Below, in pieces: positions 34,762 through 43,473 of a stretch of 57,703 nucleotides of DNA. The translations under genes and the position numbers were made by a program. The stretch comes from Cohnella nanjingensis (GTDB taxonomy: Bacteria; Bacillota; Bacilli; Paenibacillales; Paenibacillaceae), in contig NZ_JACJVP010000050.1 in NCBI RefSeq assembly GCF_014212125.1, positions 1 to 57,703 of the forward strand, read 5' to 3'. A model generated the notes under the pieces. That model was not told where the DNA came from. It saw nothing but the letters and a program-made list of their open reading frames with translations, and made no database searches. Every line of letters begins with the position of its first letter. Within the stretch, counting starts at the first letter, position 1.

Positions 34762-34777
34762 ATCGTTATTGAACGAT
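34762..34777. promoter_or_regulatory. Operator-like palindrome between GbsR gene and transporter operon
   Basis: ATCGTT-ATTG-AACGAT, perfect 6-bp arms. A related half, AATATTGAAC, occurs at 34706-34715 over the other promoter. Likely GbsR binding sites; binding is inferred. Confidence 0.5.
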
Positions 34778-34783
34778 ACAAAT

Positions 34784-34825
34784 AAAAACGGATTCGCCTT
34801 CCTCTGAAGAGAGCGAGACGTTTTT
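34784..34825 (+). terminator. Terminator-like hairpin in the leader of the UgpB-like operon
   Basis: AAAAACGGATTCGC can pair with GCGAGACGTTTTT, ending 20 bases before the first start codon. It may act as an attenuator or as the end of leader transcripts. Confidence 0.45.
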
Positions 34826-34844
34826 ATCGTTAAAAGGAGGAAAA

Positions 34845-35726
34845 ATGAAACGTTCCCACCTCGCCGGCGAATTCAAAGCGCTGCTGTTCACGCTACCCGC
34901 GCTGGTTCCGCTGACCTTGTTCTGGTTCATCCCGCTGGGATACGTCGCCTATCTCAGCTTGACGGAGTGGGACTTCATGAGCCCGGACAAGCTGTTCGTC
35001 GGCCTCGAGAACTACCGCAGCCTTTTCGGGGATCCGGCGTTCTATCAGTCTCTGCGCGTATCGCTCCTGTTCTGCCTGGGCAGCGTCCTCCCCGTCATCG
35101 CCATCGGCCTGTCGCTCGCCTTGCTCTTCAACCGCAAGATGAGAGGCGGGACCGTCTACCGGCTGCTGATGTTCTCGCCTTGGGTCACGCCTACCGTCGC
35201 CGTCTCCATCGTCTGGTCCTGGATCTACGAGCCGGAGGTGGGCCTAGCGAACAGCGCGCTGCGGGCGATCGGCCTGGACGGCATCCGTTGGCTCGAGGAT
35301 CCGCAGTGGGCGCTTGTCGGCGTGCTGATCGTCACCGTCTGGAAATCCGCGGGCTGGTGCATGATCTTCTACCTGGTCGCCATCCGCAACATCCCTTCGG
35401 ATCTGCTCGAGGCGGCGGAGCTGGACGGGGCCGGGAGCGTACAGACGTTCAAGAACGTAACGCTGCCGCTCATCTCTCCGACGACGTTTTTCCTGGTCAT
35501 CGTGCAAGTGATCCAAGCCCTTCAAGCCTATGACCAGATCAACGTGCTGACGCAAGGGGGACCGGCCGGGTCGACGCGCACCTTGCTCTATCTCTACTAT
35601 CAGTCGGCGTTCGACGCCTATCGGATCGGCGAAGCCTCTTCCGTGGCGATCACGCTCGTGATCGGCTGCGTCCTGCTGTCCCTCGTCTCGTTCTTCGTCG
35701 GGCGGCGCACCGTGCATTATTCCTAA
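34845..35726 (+). CDS. ABC importer permease (UgpA/MalF type)
   Basis: 293 residues with six membrane segments, YLSLTEWDFMSP, the EAA loop LEAAELDGAGSVQTFKNVTL and VLTQGGPAGSTR. ATG 34845 follows AAAAGGAGG. It is the first gene of an operon with a UgpE-like permease (38 bases downstream), a UgpB-like binding protein, a HAD phosphatase, an SMR transporter and a phosphodiesterase. No ATPase is encoded, so a shared one is assumed. From its partners it probably imports a phosphorylated glycerol-type compound. Confidence 0.9.
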   Translation: MKRSHLAGEFKALLFTLPALVPLTLFWFIPLGYVAYLSLTEWDFMSPDKLFVGLENYRSLFGDPAFYQSLRVSLLFCLGSVLPVIAIGLSLALLFNRKMRGGTVYRLLMFSPWVTPTVAVSIVWSWIYEPEVGLANSALRAIGLDGIRWLEDPQWALVGVLIVTVWKSAGWCMIFYLVAIRNIPSDLLEAAELDGAGSVQTFKNVTLPLISPTTFFLVIVQVIQALQAYDQINVLTQGGPAGSTRTLLYLYYQSAFDAYRIGEASSVAITLVIGCVLLSLVSFFVGRRTVHYS

Positions 35727-35763
35727 TTCTGCGAACTGGTTGATCACGAAAGGAGAGAAACCC

Positions 35764-36606
35764 ATGCGAACCGGCAACAGGCTCGGTACCGTCATCCGGC
35801 ATCTCCTGCTGGCCGCGGCGGCGGTCATCATGGCGTTCCCGTTCTACTGGATGGCGACGAGCGCGCTCAAGACCAACGACGAGATCTGGCAATTCCCGCC
35901 GACGTTCTGGCCGGAGACGGCGCTGTGGAGCAACTTCGCGGACGCCTGGCATGCCGCCCCCTTCGCGCGGTATCTGTTCAACAGCGTCTTCGTGGCCGGG
36001 ACGATCGTCGTCCTGCAGATCCTCAACTCCGGCATGATGGCCTATGCCCTGACCCACATGAAGTTCCGCCTGAAGGGGGCGTTCACCGCGCTCGTGCTCG
36101 TGGGCTATATGGTGCCGAGCACGGCGGTCTACCTGCCCGGATACGTCATCCTGGGGAAAATGGGGCTGCTGAACACGTATACCGGCTTGATTATCTCGAA
36201 CTGCGTCAGCGTCTTCTCGATTTTTCTGATCCGGCAAGCTTTCCTGCAGGTGTCCCATGAGCTGGTGGAGGCGGGCAAGATCGACGGGGCGTCGCATCTG
36301 CGCATTCTGTGGACGATTCTGGTCCCGTTGACGCGTTCTTCCTTCGCCGTGCTGGCTCTCATCACGTTCATCGAGCAATACAACAACTACTTCTGGCCGA
36401 TGCTCATCACCAAAAACCCGGATCTGCAGCTGGTATCGGCCGGTCTTAGAAGCTTCTTCGTGGAGGGAGGTGCATACGGGCTGAAGTGGCCGCTCATCAT
36501 GGCGGCCAGCGCATTCACGATCGCGCCGCTGCTCGCGCTCTTCGTCCTGACGCAGAAGACGATCATCAGCAGCGTCAATCTGTCCGCAGGTGCAAGCAAG
36601 GGTTAA
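35764..36606 (+). CDS. ABC importer permease (UgpE/MalG type)
   Basis: 280 residues, six membrane segments. PFYWMATSALKTNDEIWQFP is the usual N-terminal segment, and HELVEAGKIDGASHLRILWT is the EAA-like loop with Val in place of Glu. ATG 35764 has AAAGGAGAG upstream. The C-terminus (QKTIISSVNLSAG) lacks the common V-x-G-x-(A/M)-x-G-x-K-(G/E) ending and looks slightly extended. It works with the 34845 product. Confidence 0.9.
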   Translation: MRTGNRLGTVIRHLLLAAAAVIMAFPFYWMATSALKTNDEIWQFPPTFWPETALWSNFADAWHAAPFARYLFNSVFVAGTIVVLQILNSGMMAYALTHMKFRLKGAFTALVLVGYMVPSTAVYLPGYVILGKMGLLNTYTGLIISNCVSVFSIFLIRQAFLQVSHELVEAGKIDGASHLRILWTILVPLTRSSFAVLALITFIEQYNNYFWPMLITKNPDLQLVSAGLRSFFVEGGAYGLKWPLIMAASAFTIAPLLALFVLTQKTIISSVNLSAGASKG

Positions 36607-36640
36607 CAACGAACAGAGAAGAAAAGTGGAGGGAAAACCC

Positions 36641-38017
36641 ATGTTCAAAATGACGAAACCCGCAATCTCCAGCGTCCTGTTATCCTCGTTCCTGATCCTG
36701 TCCGCCTGCGGTTCGAACGGCGGCACCGGCGAGTCGGCATCCAGCCCGAGCCCGGACGCAACATCGCCCGCAGCCAGCCCGAGTCCGTCCGCCAGCTCTT
36801 CCGAGTCGGCCGGAGCCAAGGCGCCGGTAACGATCGAATTCTGGTACGGCCTCGGCGGCAAGCTGGGCGAGAACATGCAGAAGCTGATCGAGAAATTTAA
36901 CGCCTCGCAGCAGGAAGTCATCGTGAAGCCGGTCGTACAGGCGGATTATGCCGAGACGGGCAAGAAGCTCCAAGCGGCGATCGCTTCCGGCGACGTCCCG
37001 GCCGCCGTGCTGTCCTCCAACGTGGACTGGGCGCGCAAAGGCTATTACGCGCCGCTCGACGAGCTGATCGCCGGCCAGCCGGACTTCAACGCCGCCGACG
37101 TGATCCCGACGTTCCTGGAGCAAGGAAAAGTGGACGGCAAGCAATATTTCCTGCCCATGTACGGTACGACCCAAGTGATGTACTATAGCAAGGAAGCGCT
37201 TGAGAAGAACGGCATCAAGGCGGAGGATCTGACCACCTGGGAGGCGCTGGGCGCCGCGGCGGCCAAGATGGCCGTCAAATCCGGCGGCAAAACGTCGTTC
37301 TACGGCTGGGAGCCGATGTGGGGCGCGGACAACATGATCGACGCGACGCTCAGCAGAGGCGGATCGATCCTGAGCGAAGACGGCAAGACCGTCACGATCG
37401 ACACCCCCGAGTGGATCGACACATGGGAGCAGTTCCGCAAGTGGATCCATGAAGATCAGACGATGCGCATCCATTCCGGCGGCCAAGGCTGGGAGTATTG
37501 GTACAAAACGATCGACGACGTCATGAAGGGCCAAGCGGCGGGCTACACCGGCTCGAGCGGCGACCAAGGCGATCTCGACTTCGCCAAGCTGGCGGCGATG
37601 GAGCAGCCGGGCTGGGAAGGCGTCGGCCCGGGCAAACCGGTCGCGAGCGCGATTCAAGCGGGCATTCCGGCGAAGGCGAGCCCGGAGCAGCAGCAAGCCG
37701 CGTTCAAATGGTTCAGCTTCTTCATGAGTCCGGAGAATACCGCCTTCTGGTCGATGAATACCGGCTACATCGCGGTTCGGCAGTCGGCGCTGGACGACCC
37801 GGCGTTCGTCGCGTACAGCAAGAGCAACCCGCAAAGCGCGATCCCGCTGAAGCAGGCGTCGCACGCTTCGAAGCCGTTCCAAGACCCGACGGGCGGCAAG
37901 ATCAACGACGCGCTGAAGATCGCGGCAGACAAGGTGCAGATCAGCAACATGCCGGCGGCCAAGGCGCTCAAGGAAGCGAAGGAGACGGCGCAGCGCGAGC
38001 TGGACAAGCTGAAATAA
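36641..38017 (+). CDS. UgpB-like solute-binding lipoprotein
   Basis: 458 residues. The lipoprotein signal ends in LILSAC and a 45-residue Ser/Pro/Ala linker follows. The first domain resembles the glycerol-phosphate-binding protein UgpB: IEFWYGLGGKLGENMQKLIE, KFNASQQEVIVKPVVQADY, AAIASGDVPAAVLSS. Further along, FFMSPENTAFWSMNTGYIAV is also in UgpB style. ATG 36641 follows GTGGAGGG. It is placed with two permeases and with genes for a phosphatase and a phosphodiesterase, so glycerol phosphate or a glycerophosphodiester is the likely ligand; this is inference. Confidence 0.85.
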   Translation: MFKMTKPAISSVLLSSFLILSACGSNGGTGESASSPSPDATSPAASPSPSASSSESAGAKAPVTIEFWYGLGGKLGENMQKLIEKFNASQQEVIVKPVVQADYAETGKKLQAAIASGDVPAAVLSSNVDWARKGYYAPLDELIAGQPDFNAADVIPTFLEQGKVDGKQYFLPMYGTTQVMYYSKEALEKNGIKAEDLTTWEALGAAAAKMAVKSGGKTSFYGWEPMWGADNMIDATLSRGGSILSEDGKTVTIDTPEWIDTWEQFRKWIHEDQTMRIHSGGQGWEYWYKTIDDVMKGQAAGYTGSSGDQGDLDFAKLAAMEQPGWEGVGPGKPVASAIQAGIPAKASPEQQQAAFKWFSFFMSPENTAFWSMNTGYIAVRQSALDDPAFVAYSKSNPQSAIPLKQASHASKPFQDPTGGKINDALKIAADKVQISNMPAAKALKEAKETAQRELDKLK

Positions 38018-38034
38018 TAGAAGGAGGCGAGGAC

Positions 38035-38814
38035 ATGCCCCGGTTGCGCGTGAACGGCGTCTATTATCCGATTCGGGCCATCCTGTTCGATAAAGACGGC
38101 ACGCTGCTAGACTTCATCTATACGTGGGGGCGCTGGGGCGAGCGATTGCTCGCCCGGTTTTCCGCCGGGCTGCGGGCGCGGGGGCTGCCACCGCTGCCGG
38201 AGGATCTCTCAGCGCTGTGGGGCACGGTACACGCCGAAGACGGCGCGATCACGGACTACGACCGCAACGGTCCGCTCTCGATGGGGACGATCGGCGACTT
38301 GATGTCGATCTTGACGTGGCACGGCTATCGGAACGGCCTGTCCTGGGCGGAAGCGAAGCTGCTGGCCGAGGCTTGCCGGCAGGATGCCGACGACAGCTTG
38401 GCGCAATCCCGTGCGGCGAAGGCGCTGCCGCATGCGATCGAATTCCTGACGCAATGCCGCGACAGCGGCATCGCGCTGGCCATTGTGACGGCGGACGAGA
38501 CGGCTCAGGCGGTTCAGCAGCTCGAGTGGCTCGGCATCCGCGGGCATTTCTCCGCCGTCGTCGGCACCGACCGGGTGGACAGGGGCAAGCCGTTCCCGGA
38601 CATGGTCGCGCTGGCCTGCCGCGAGCTCGGGGTGGCGAGCGGCGAAGCGGCCGTGATCGGGGACACGAACGGAGACATGAGGATGGCGAAGTCGGCGGGA
38701 GCGGCCGTCGCGATCGGCATCGCCGGTCCGGACGCCGCCGAGGCGAGCAAGCTGTCCGAGGCGGACGCGGTCATCGCTTCGTATCTGGCGCTCGCGGCCG
38801 AAGCGGACGAATGA
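38035..38814 (+). CDS. HAD-superfamily phosphatase
   Basis: 259 residues with all HAD motifs: DKDGTLLDF (nucleophile Asp, motif I), IVTADE (II), a Lys in RGKPFPD (III), and GDTNGDMRMAKSAGA (IV). The helical cap between I and II is of phosphoglycolate-phosphatase type. It removes phosphate from a small cytoplasmic molecule. ATG 38035 has AAGGAGG upstream, 17 bases after the binding-protein stop. In this operon it could act on the phosphomonoester released by the phosphodiesterase at 39178. The true substrate is not visible from sequence. Confidence 0.88.
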   Translation: MPRLRVNGVYYPIRAILFDKDGTLLDFIYTWGRWGERLLARFSAGLRARGLPPLPEDLSALWGTVHAEDGAITDYDRNGPLSMGTIGDLMSILTWHGYRNGLSWAEAKLLAEACRQDADDSLAQSRAAKALPHAIEFLTQCRDSGIALAIVTADETAQAVQQLEWLGIRGHFSAVVGTDRVDRGKPFPDMVALACRELGVASGEAAVIGDTNGDMRMAKSAGAAVAIGIAGPDAAEASKLSEADAVIASYLALAAEADE

Positions 38815-38831
38815 AGAAGGAGGTGAACGGC

Positions 38832-39155
38832 GTGGGATGGCTATTCCTCAGCATGGCAATCCTCCTTGAACTGTCCGGCACCGTGTCCATGAAGCTGTCG
38901 GAGAGCTTCACCCGGGTCGTCCCTTCCGTGCTGATGTTCGTCTTCTACGGCGCCAGCTTCACATCGTTGAATTACGCGCTCGGTTATCTGGAGGTCAGCG
39001 CCGTGTACGCGATCTGGTCGGGCGTCGGGATCGTGCTGATCGCGCTGGCGGGCTACTTCATCTTCCAGGAACGGTTGTCGCTCGCCTCCGTCTTGTGGAT
39101 CGGGGTCATCGTCATCGGGGTGGCCGGCTTGAGCATCAGCAACAAAGGACATTAA
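38832..39155 (+). CDS. SMR-family small multidrug/quaternary-ammonium transporter
   Basis: 107 residues with four membrane helices. The first holds the essential Glu (AILLELSGTVSMKLSE), followed by LNYALGYLEVSAVYAIWSG and a GVAGLSISN end, typical for the EmrE/QacE/EbrAB family of proton-coupled exporters. I start at GTG 38832 because AAGGAGGTGA lies in front of it; the ATG at 38811 would add seven residues unlike the family. It is a single subunit; family members may be homodimers or need a partner. Its place inside a glycerophosphodiester-like operon suggests export of an amine or a quaternary ammonium by-product, an inference. Confidence 0.88.
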   Translation: MGWLFLSMAILLELSGTVSMKLSESFTRVVPSVLMFVFYGASFTSLNYALGYLEVSAVYAIWSGVGIVLIALAGYFIFQERLSLASVLWIGVIVIGVAGLSISNKGH

Positions 39156-39177
39156 CCATTGAGGGGAGACTCGCGCC

Positions 39178-40062
39178 ATGTTGAACGCAAAGGATGCCGA
39201 GGAGAAGCGGGAGCGCCCGCTGCTTGCCTTCCAAGTGATCACGGATACGCACGTCACCGCCGATCCGGACCATGCCTACAACCGGAATCTGGATCGGGCG
39301 CTGGCGGATATCGCCGCCCATGCGGAGGAGAGCCGAGGCATCATGCATGTCGGCGACGTGACCGATCACGGCTTGGCGGAGGAATACGATGCGTTCGCGC
39401 GCATCTGGCGGCGGTACGCGGACCGGCTGCCGGACATCCGGTTCGCGACGGGGAACCACGACGTCGGGCTCGGCGTCTGGGACGAACGGCTGCATCGGTT
39501 TCTGGCGGCGACCGGCATGCCGGGTCCGTATCACGATTATCGGATCGAAGGGTACCCGTTTCTTTTTCTCGGGACCGAGGAGGGGCTGGAGCTGTTCTGT
39601 TCGCTGTCGGAGCGGCAGCTCGCTTGGCTCGACGCCAAGCTGGGCGAGGTTTCGCGGGACAGGCCGGCGTTCGTCTTCCTGCACCAGCCGCTGAAGGATA
39701 CGGTGGCCGGCTCCCTCGAAGCGCAGCGCTGGTACGGCGTGGAGCAAGACGAGACGCTGAAGGCGGTGCTTGCCAAGCATCCTCACGCGATCGTCTTTAC
39801 GGGCCATACCCATTGGGAGATGGACGCGCCGCATACGTTCTACGACGGCGGGGGCACGCTCCCGCCGATGTTCAACGCGGCTTCGGTCGCTTACCTGTGG
39901 ACGGACGAGGACGAGCGCAAGGAAGGCAGCCAAGGGTATTACGTCGAAGTGTACCGGGATCGCGTGCTGGTCAGAGGGCGGGATTTTACGCGGGGGACCT
40001 GGGTGGAGAATGCTCGGTTCGAGATCAAAAGCAGTTTGCAGCGTCAACTGACAGCTGAATAA
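39178..40062 (+). CDS. Calcineurin-like metallophosphoesterase (GpdQ-like)
   Basis: 294 residues, no signal peptide. The dinuclear-metal ligands are all present in order: ITDTHV (DxH), MHVGDVTDHG (GD), FATGNHDVG (GNHD), FLHQP (His), and FTGHTHWE (GHxH). Family members hydrolyse phosphodiesters and monoesters, and GpdQ in this family cleaves glycerophosphodiesters. ATG 39178 has GAGGGGAG about ten bases upstream. It is the last gene of the operon and is followed by a strong terminator. With the UgpB-like importer this suggests cleavage of an imported phosphodiester in the cytoplasm. Confidence 0.85.
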   Translation: MLNAKDAEEKRERPLLAFQVITDTHVTADPDHAYNRNLDRALADIAAHAEESRGIMHVGDVTDHGLAEEYDAFARIWRRYADRLPDIRFATGNHDVGLGVWDERLHRFLAATGMPGPYHDYRIEGYPFLFLGTEEGLELFCSLSERQLAWLDAKLGEVSRDRPAFVFLHQPLKDTVAGSLEAQRWYGVEQDETLKAVLAKHPHAIVFTGHTHWEMDAPHTFYDGGGTLPPMFNAASVAYLWTDEDERKEGSQGYYVEVYRDRVLVRGRDFTRGTWVENARFEIKSSLQRQLTAE

Positions 40063-40071
40063 ATGAACGAC

Positions 40072-40112
40072 AAAACCGGGATGAATGGCCATCGGCTTCA
40101 TCCCGGTTTTTC
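40072..40112 (+). terminator. Intrinsic terminator of the UgpB-like operon
   Basis: AAAACCGGGATGAA, an 11-base loop, TTCATCCCGGTTTTT: a perfect 14-bp stem with T-run. Confidence 0.95.
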
Positions 40113-40284
40113 ATTTGCGCTCGGCTATGCCGGCAGCGGTAGACCGTTAAGCTCTTTGGTGATTTCGGCGATGGTTAAGTGATGTTGCGAAAGGACGGAC
40201 ATGTTCGAATCCGCCGACGGTATGACACAAAAGTTAAGACATCATTTAAACTCTCTGAAGGTAGAGAAATCTATGGAAACAACC

Positions 40285-40293
40285 TGCTATAAT
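40285..40293 (+). promoter_or_regulatory. Extended -10 promoter element of the 7TMR-DISM kinase gene
   Basis: TGCTATAAT, a perfect -10 with TG extension, 40 bases before the start codon. No clear -35 is visible at 17 bases. Confidence 0.5.
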
Positions 40294-40332
40294 GGGAATC
40301 GCAGCAAAGCCCGTTAAAGGAGAATCGTTCCC

Positions 40333-43300
40333 ATGAAAAGCGGCGGTAAAGAGCGGATGAGGCTACAAAACCAGCGAATCAGATTCACGGTGATGACGGT
40401 TATGGTTATCGCATTTGTCGCCGCATTGGTCCTGCCTTTTGCTGGATCTTTATTCGACAAGTCCGGAGGACCCCAGGTGAAGGACGGCATACTGGACTTG
40501 CGGGATTGGAGCTTGGACAAGGATGGAGCCGTTCGGCTAAACGGTTCTTGGTCGTTTCACTGGGGGGAATTGCTTGAAACGGCCGATTCCTTGGGAACAG
40601 ATCATCCGCAGGCGGATACGTTGGCTAAAGTGCCGGGGGAATGGTCGCAATACGGGAAACCGGGACGCGGTTATGCGACCTATCGGCTGAAGGTCGTCAA
40701 TGTTGGCGTTTCCGGTACTCTTGGATTGCGAATCCCCGCAATCGCGCCGGCCTATAAAATCATCGCGGACGGACAAGTGATCGCGCAGGCAGGGACGGTA
40801 GGGACCGACCGGTTCAGCACGGTTTCCGCCTATCGACCCCAAACGGTCGTTTTCAAGCCGCAGGGAGAATCATTCGATCTCCTTCTTCAGGTCGCAAATG
40901 AAATTTATCCCGCTGGCGGCATCTGGTTTAGCCTGACGCTCGGAACCGAACAACACATGCAGGATTCGAACATGCTGAAAACGATGGGCGACATGGCCAT
41001 GTTCGGAGCCAGCGCGTTGATTGGTTTCTACCAAATCGCCGTCTACTTGCTGCGCCGAGAAGAACGATCGACGCTGTATTTCGGCATCTGTTGCCTGTTA
41101 GGGGCTTGCCGTATATGGGTGATCGACGGCATTTATGTGGTTAATATTTTCCCGCAAGTGGATATCCATACGATTATCAAGGTCGAGTATTTGACCTATT
41201 TCGGCGGAGTTACGGTGGCTTCATTGTTCGTGAAGGAACTGTACCCCAAGGAGTTCAACCGTACGGTTATCAATGCGATGGTTGGAATCGGCAGCGTATT
41301 CATCGGCGCAGTAATATTCCTTCCCGCCGAGATCTTTACATACTTAATCAACTATTTCAATCTCTTGTCGCTTGTCAGTTTGGCTTATTTCGTCTATGGA
41401 TTCGGTCTGGCTTTACGGCGCGGACGCAGCGGAGCGCTGCTTCAGTTGTTCGGCTGGTTTTCATTCTTGGGCGCGGTCTGCCATGACGTCCTGTCCAGCA
41501 ATGGCCGAATCATCTGGATCGATGCGCCGCTCGGTCTTTACGGCTTCATCTTTCTCGTCTTTATGGAGTCGCTTGAATTGGCCCGCCGGTTTACGAATGC
41601 TTACCGTGTTATTGGAGCGATGTCGGAAGAGCTGATCGATTTGAACCGTATGAAGGATGAGTTTCTCGCCAACACCTCGCATGAACTGAAGACGCCGCTC
41701 CACGGGATCCTGAATCTGTCCTTGGCGCTGAAGGAAGGGAAGTCCGGTCCTGTCAGCGGGGAACAACGCGAGCAGTTGGATGTCGTCGTAGGGGTCGCCC
41801 GCCGGATGTCCAATCTGATCAACGATATCCTGGATTTATCACGGCTGAAGAATAGCGGCATCCAACTTGAATTGAAGCCGGTCGATGTTCGGGCCGTCAT
41901 CTCGTCGCAGCAGGAGATTTTCCTCAACTATATCGGAGATAAGCCTGTGGCGTTGCGACTAGAATGGCCGGAATCGCTTCCCGACGCACTGGCGGATGAA
42001 AGCCGGTTGCTCCAAATCGCGTACAACCTTATCGGCAACGCGATTAAATTCACGCCCGAAGGGGAGGTCAAGGTCACGGCGTGGGCTTCTGGAAATATAC
42101 TGAGCATCTCGGTCTCCGATACCGGCATCGGCATTGAAGCGAACAAGCTGGACGCCATATTCCAATCGTTCGAGCAATTGGGCACGTCCGTTGCCAGGGA
42201 ATACGGCGGCGCAGGGCTTGGTCTTGGAATTGCCCGGCGTCTGGTCGAATTGCACGGGGGCACGATTACGGTCGCTTCCGCGCCGGGTCAAGGCTCCGTA
42301 TTCACGTTCACGCTGCCCGTTAGCGACAGCAAAGCGGCGGCTCGTCCCCCTTCCCCGTTAACCGCCGACCTTGTCTCGCCCGAAAGGCTCGGGATTCGGC
42401 GGGTCATGTTGGAAACAGCCGCAACGATTGCCCCCGATAGCGTCGTGAAGCGAGAGCACTCGATTCTGGCCGTAGATGACGATCCGATCAATCTCCAGGT
42501 TCTAAGAGCCATTTTCGCGGACGAACCGTATGAGATCGTCACGGCGTCGAGCGGCGCCGAAGCGTTGGAGCGTTTGGCCAAAGACGGAAATAAAATCGGT
42601 CTGGTTATTCTGGACGTCATGATGCCCGGTTTAACGGGTTACGAGACATGCAGGCGAATCCGCGGAGAGCATGCGCTGTCCGAATTGCCCATCCTGCTGA
42701 CGACGGTAAGGAGCGGGCCGGACGACGTGATGCACGGATTCGAGGCAGGAGCGAACGATTATTTGAGCAAGCCGTTCCAAGCCTACGAGCTGCGGGCCCG
42801 AGCGCGCACCTTGCTGGAAATGAAGCGTTCAGCGGAGGAGGCGGTACGAACGGAGATGGCGTTCCTTCAAGCACAGATCAAACCGCATTTTCTGTATAAC
42901 GCGCTCAATACGATCGTCTCCCTGACGCTGGACGAGCCGCAAACCGCCCATGATTTGTTGTTGTATCTCAGCCGGTATTTGCGCGGAAGCTTCGACTTCA
43001 AGAACAAAGAACGGCTCGTCCCGCTTCGCAAAGAGCTTGAGCTCGCCGAGGCTTACCTGAGAATCGAGCAAGCCCGGTTCGGCCGCCGTCTTAGAGTCCG
43101 TTATGAATTGGACGAGGTTTCCGATTGCCTGCTGCCGCCTCTGACATTGCAGCCCTTGGTGGAAAATGCTGTCAGGCACGGCTTGACGAAAAAGGAAGAC
43201 GGAGGAATCGTCACGGTATCCGTACGCGCCGATGCCGAGAACATCGTGATCAGCGTCGAAGACGACGGAGTCGGAATGTCAGAGCCGGCGGAACGCATCC

Positions 43301-43473
43301 TTTCGAGAGATGGAGACGGGAACGGAGGCGGCGTCGGGCTAAGGAATATTCATCAGCGGATGCTTCGCCAATTCGGTAGAGGGCTTGAGATGGAGAGCGC
43401 GGACGGCAAGGGCACCAAGGCCACGCTGCGCATTCCCCGTGCGGCAAAAGCGGTAAAGGAGGGCCGCGCATGA
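40333..43473 (+). CDS. 7TMR-DISM hybrid sensor with two histidine-kinase modules
   Basis: 1046 residues. After one N-terminal helix comes an extracellular 7TMR-DISM-type domain (about 50-205; LNGSWSFHWGELL, VPGEWSQYG, YATYRLKV). Seven membrane helices follow (about 215-420). A classical kinase comes next: HisKA phosphoacceptor in LANTSHELKTPLHGI (near 455) and ATPase motifs NLIGNAIKFTPEG, DTGIGIE and GAGLGLGIARRL. Then a receiver domain (about 715-830; AVDDDPINL, LVILDVMMPG, LSKPFQ), and finally a second, LytS-type kinase (QAQIKPHFLYNALNTI, LTLQPLVENAVRHG, GVGLRNIHQRM). Having two different kinase types in one chain is unusual outside this family. The response regulator overlaps by four bases. 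The signal is probably a carbohydrate-like ligand, unproven. Confidence 0.9.
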   Translation: MKSGGKERMRLQNQRIRFTVMTVMVIAFVAALVLPFAGSLFDKSGGPQVKDGILDLRDWSLDKDGAVRLNGSWSFHWGELLETADSLGTDHPQADTLAKVPGEWSQYGKPGRGYATYRLKVVNVGVSGTLGLRIPAIAPAYKIIADGQVIAQAGTVGTDRFSTVSAYRPQTVVFKPQGESFDLLLQVANEIYPAGGIWFSLTLGTEQHMQDSNMLKTMGDMAMFGASALIGFYQIAVYLLRREERSTLYFGICCLLGACRIWVIDGIYVVNIFPQVDIHTIIKVEYLTYFGGVTVASLFVKELYPKEFNRTVINAMVGIGSVFIGAVIFLPAEIFTYLINYFNLLSLVSLAYFVYGFGLALRRGRSGALLQLFGWFSFLGAVCHDVLSSNGRIIWIDAPLGLYGFIFLVFMESLELARRFTNAYRVIGAMSEELIDLNRMKDEFLANTSHELKTPLHGILNLSLALKEGKSGPVSGEQREQLDVVVGVARRMSNLINDILDLSRLKNSGIQLELKPVDVRAVISSQQEIFLNYIGDKPVALRLEWPESLPDALADESRLLQIAYNLIGNAIKFTPEGEVKVTAWASGNILSISVSDTGIGIEANKLDAIFQSFEQLGTSVAREYGGAGLGLGIARRLVELHGGTITVASAPGQGSVFTFTLPVSDSKAAARPPSPLTADLVSPERLGIRRVMLETAATIAPDSVVKREHSILAVDDDPINLQVLRAIFADEPYEIVTASSGAEALERLAKDGNKIGLVILDVMMPGLTGYETCRRIRGEHALSELPILLTTVRSGPDDVMHGFEAGANDYLSKPFQAYELRARARTLLEMKRSAEEAVRTEMAFLQAQIKPHFLYNALNTIVSLTLDEPQTAHDLLLYLSRYLRGSFDFKNKERLVPLRKELELAEAYLRIEQARFGRRLRVRYELDEVSDCLLPPLTLQPLVENAVRHGLTKKEDGGIVTVSVRADAENIVISVEDDGVGMSEPAERILSRDGDGNGGGVGLRNIHQRMLRQFGRGLEMESADGKGTKATLRIPRAAKAVKEGRA

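Noticed and set aside
40120..40203. 25-codon minus-strand frame before the 7TMR-DISM kinase
   Set aside because: No ribosome site and no family; too short to support.
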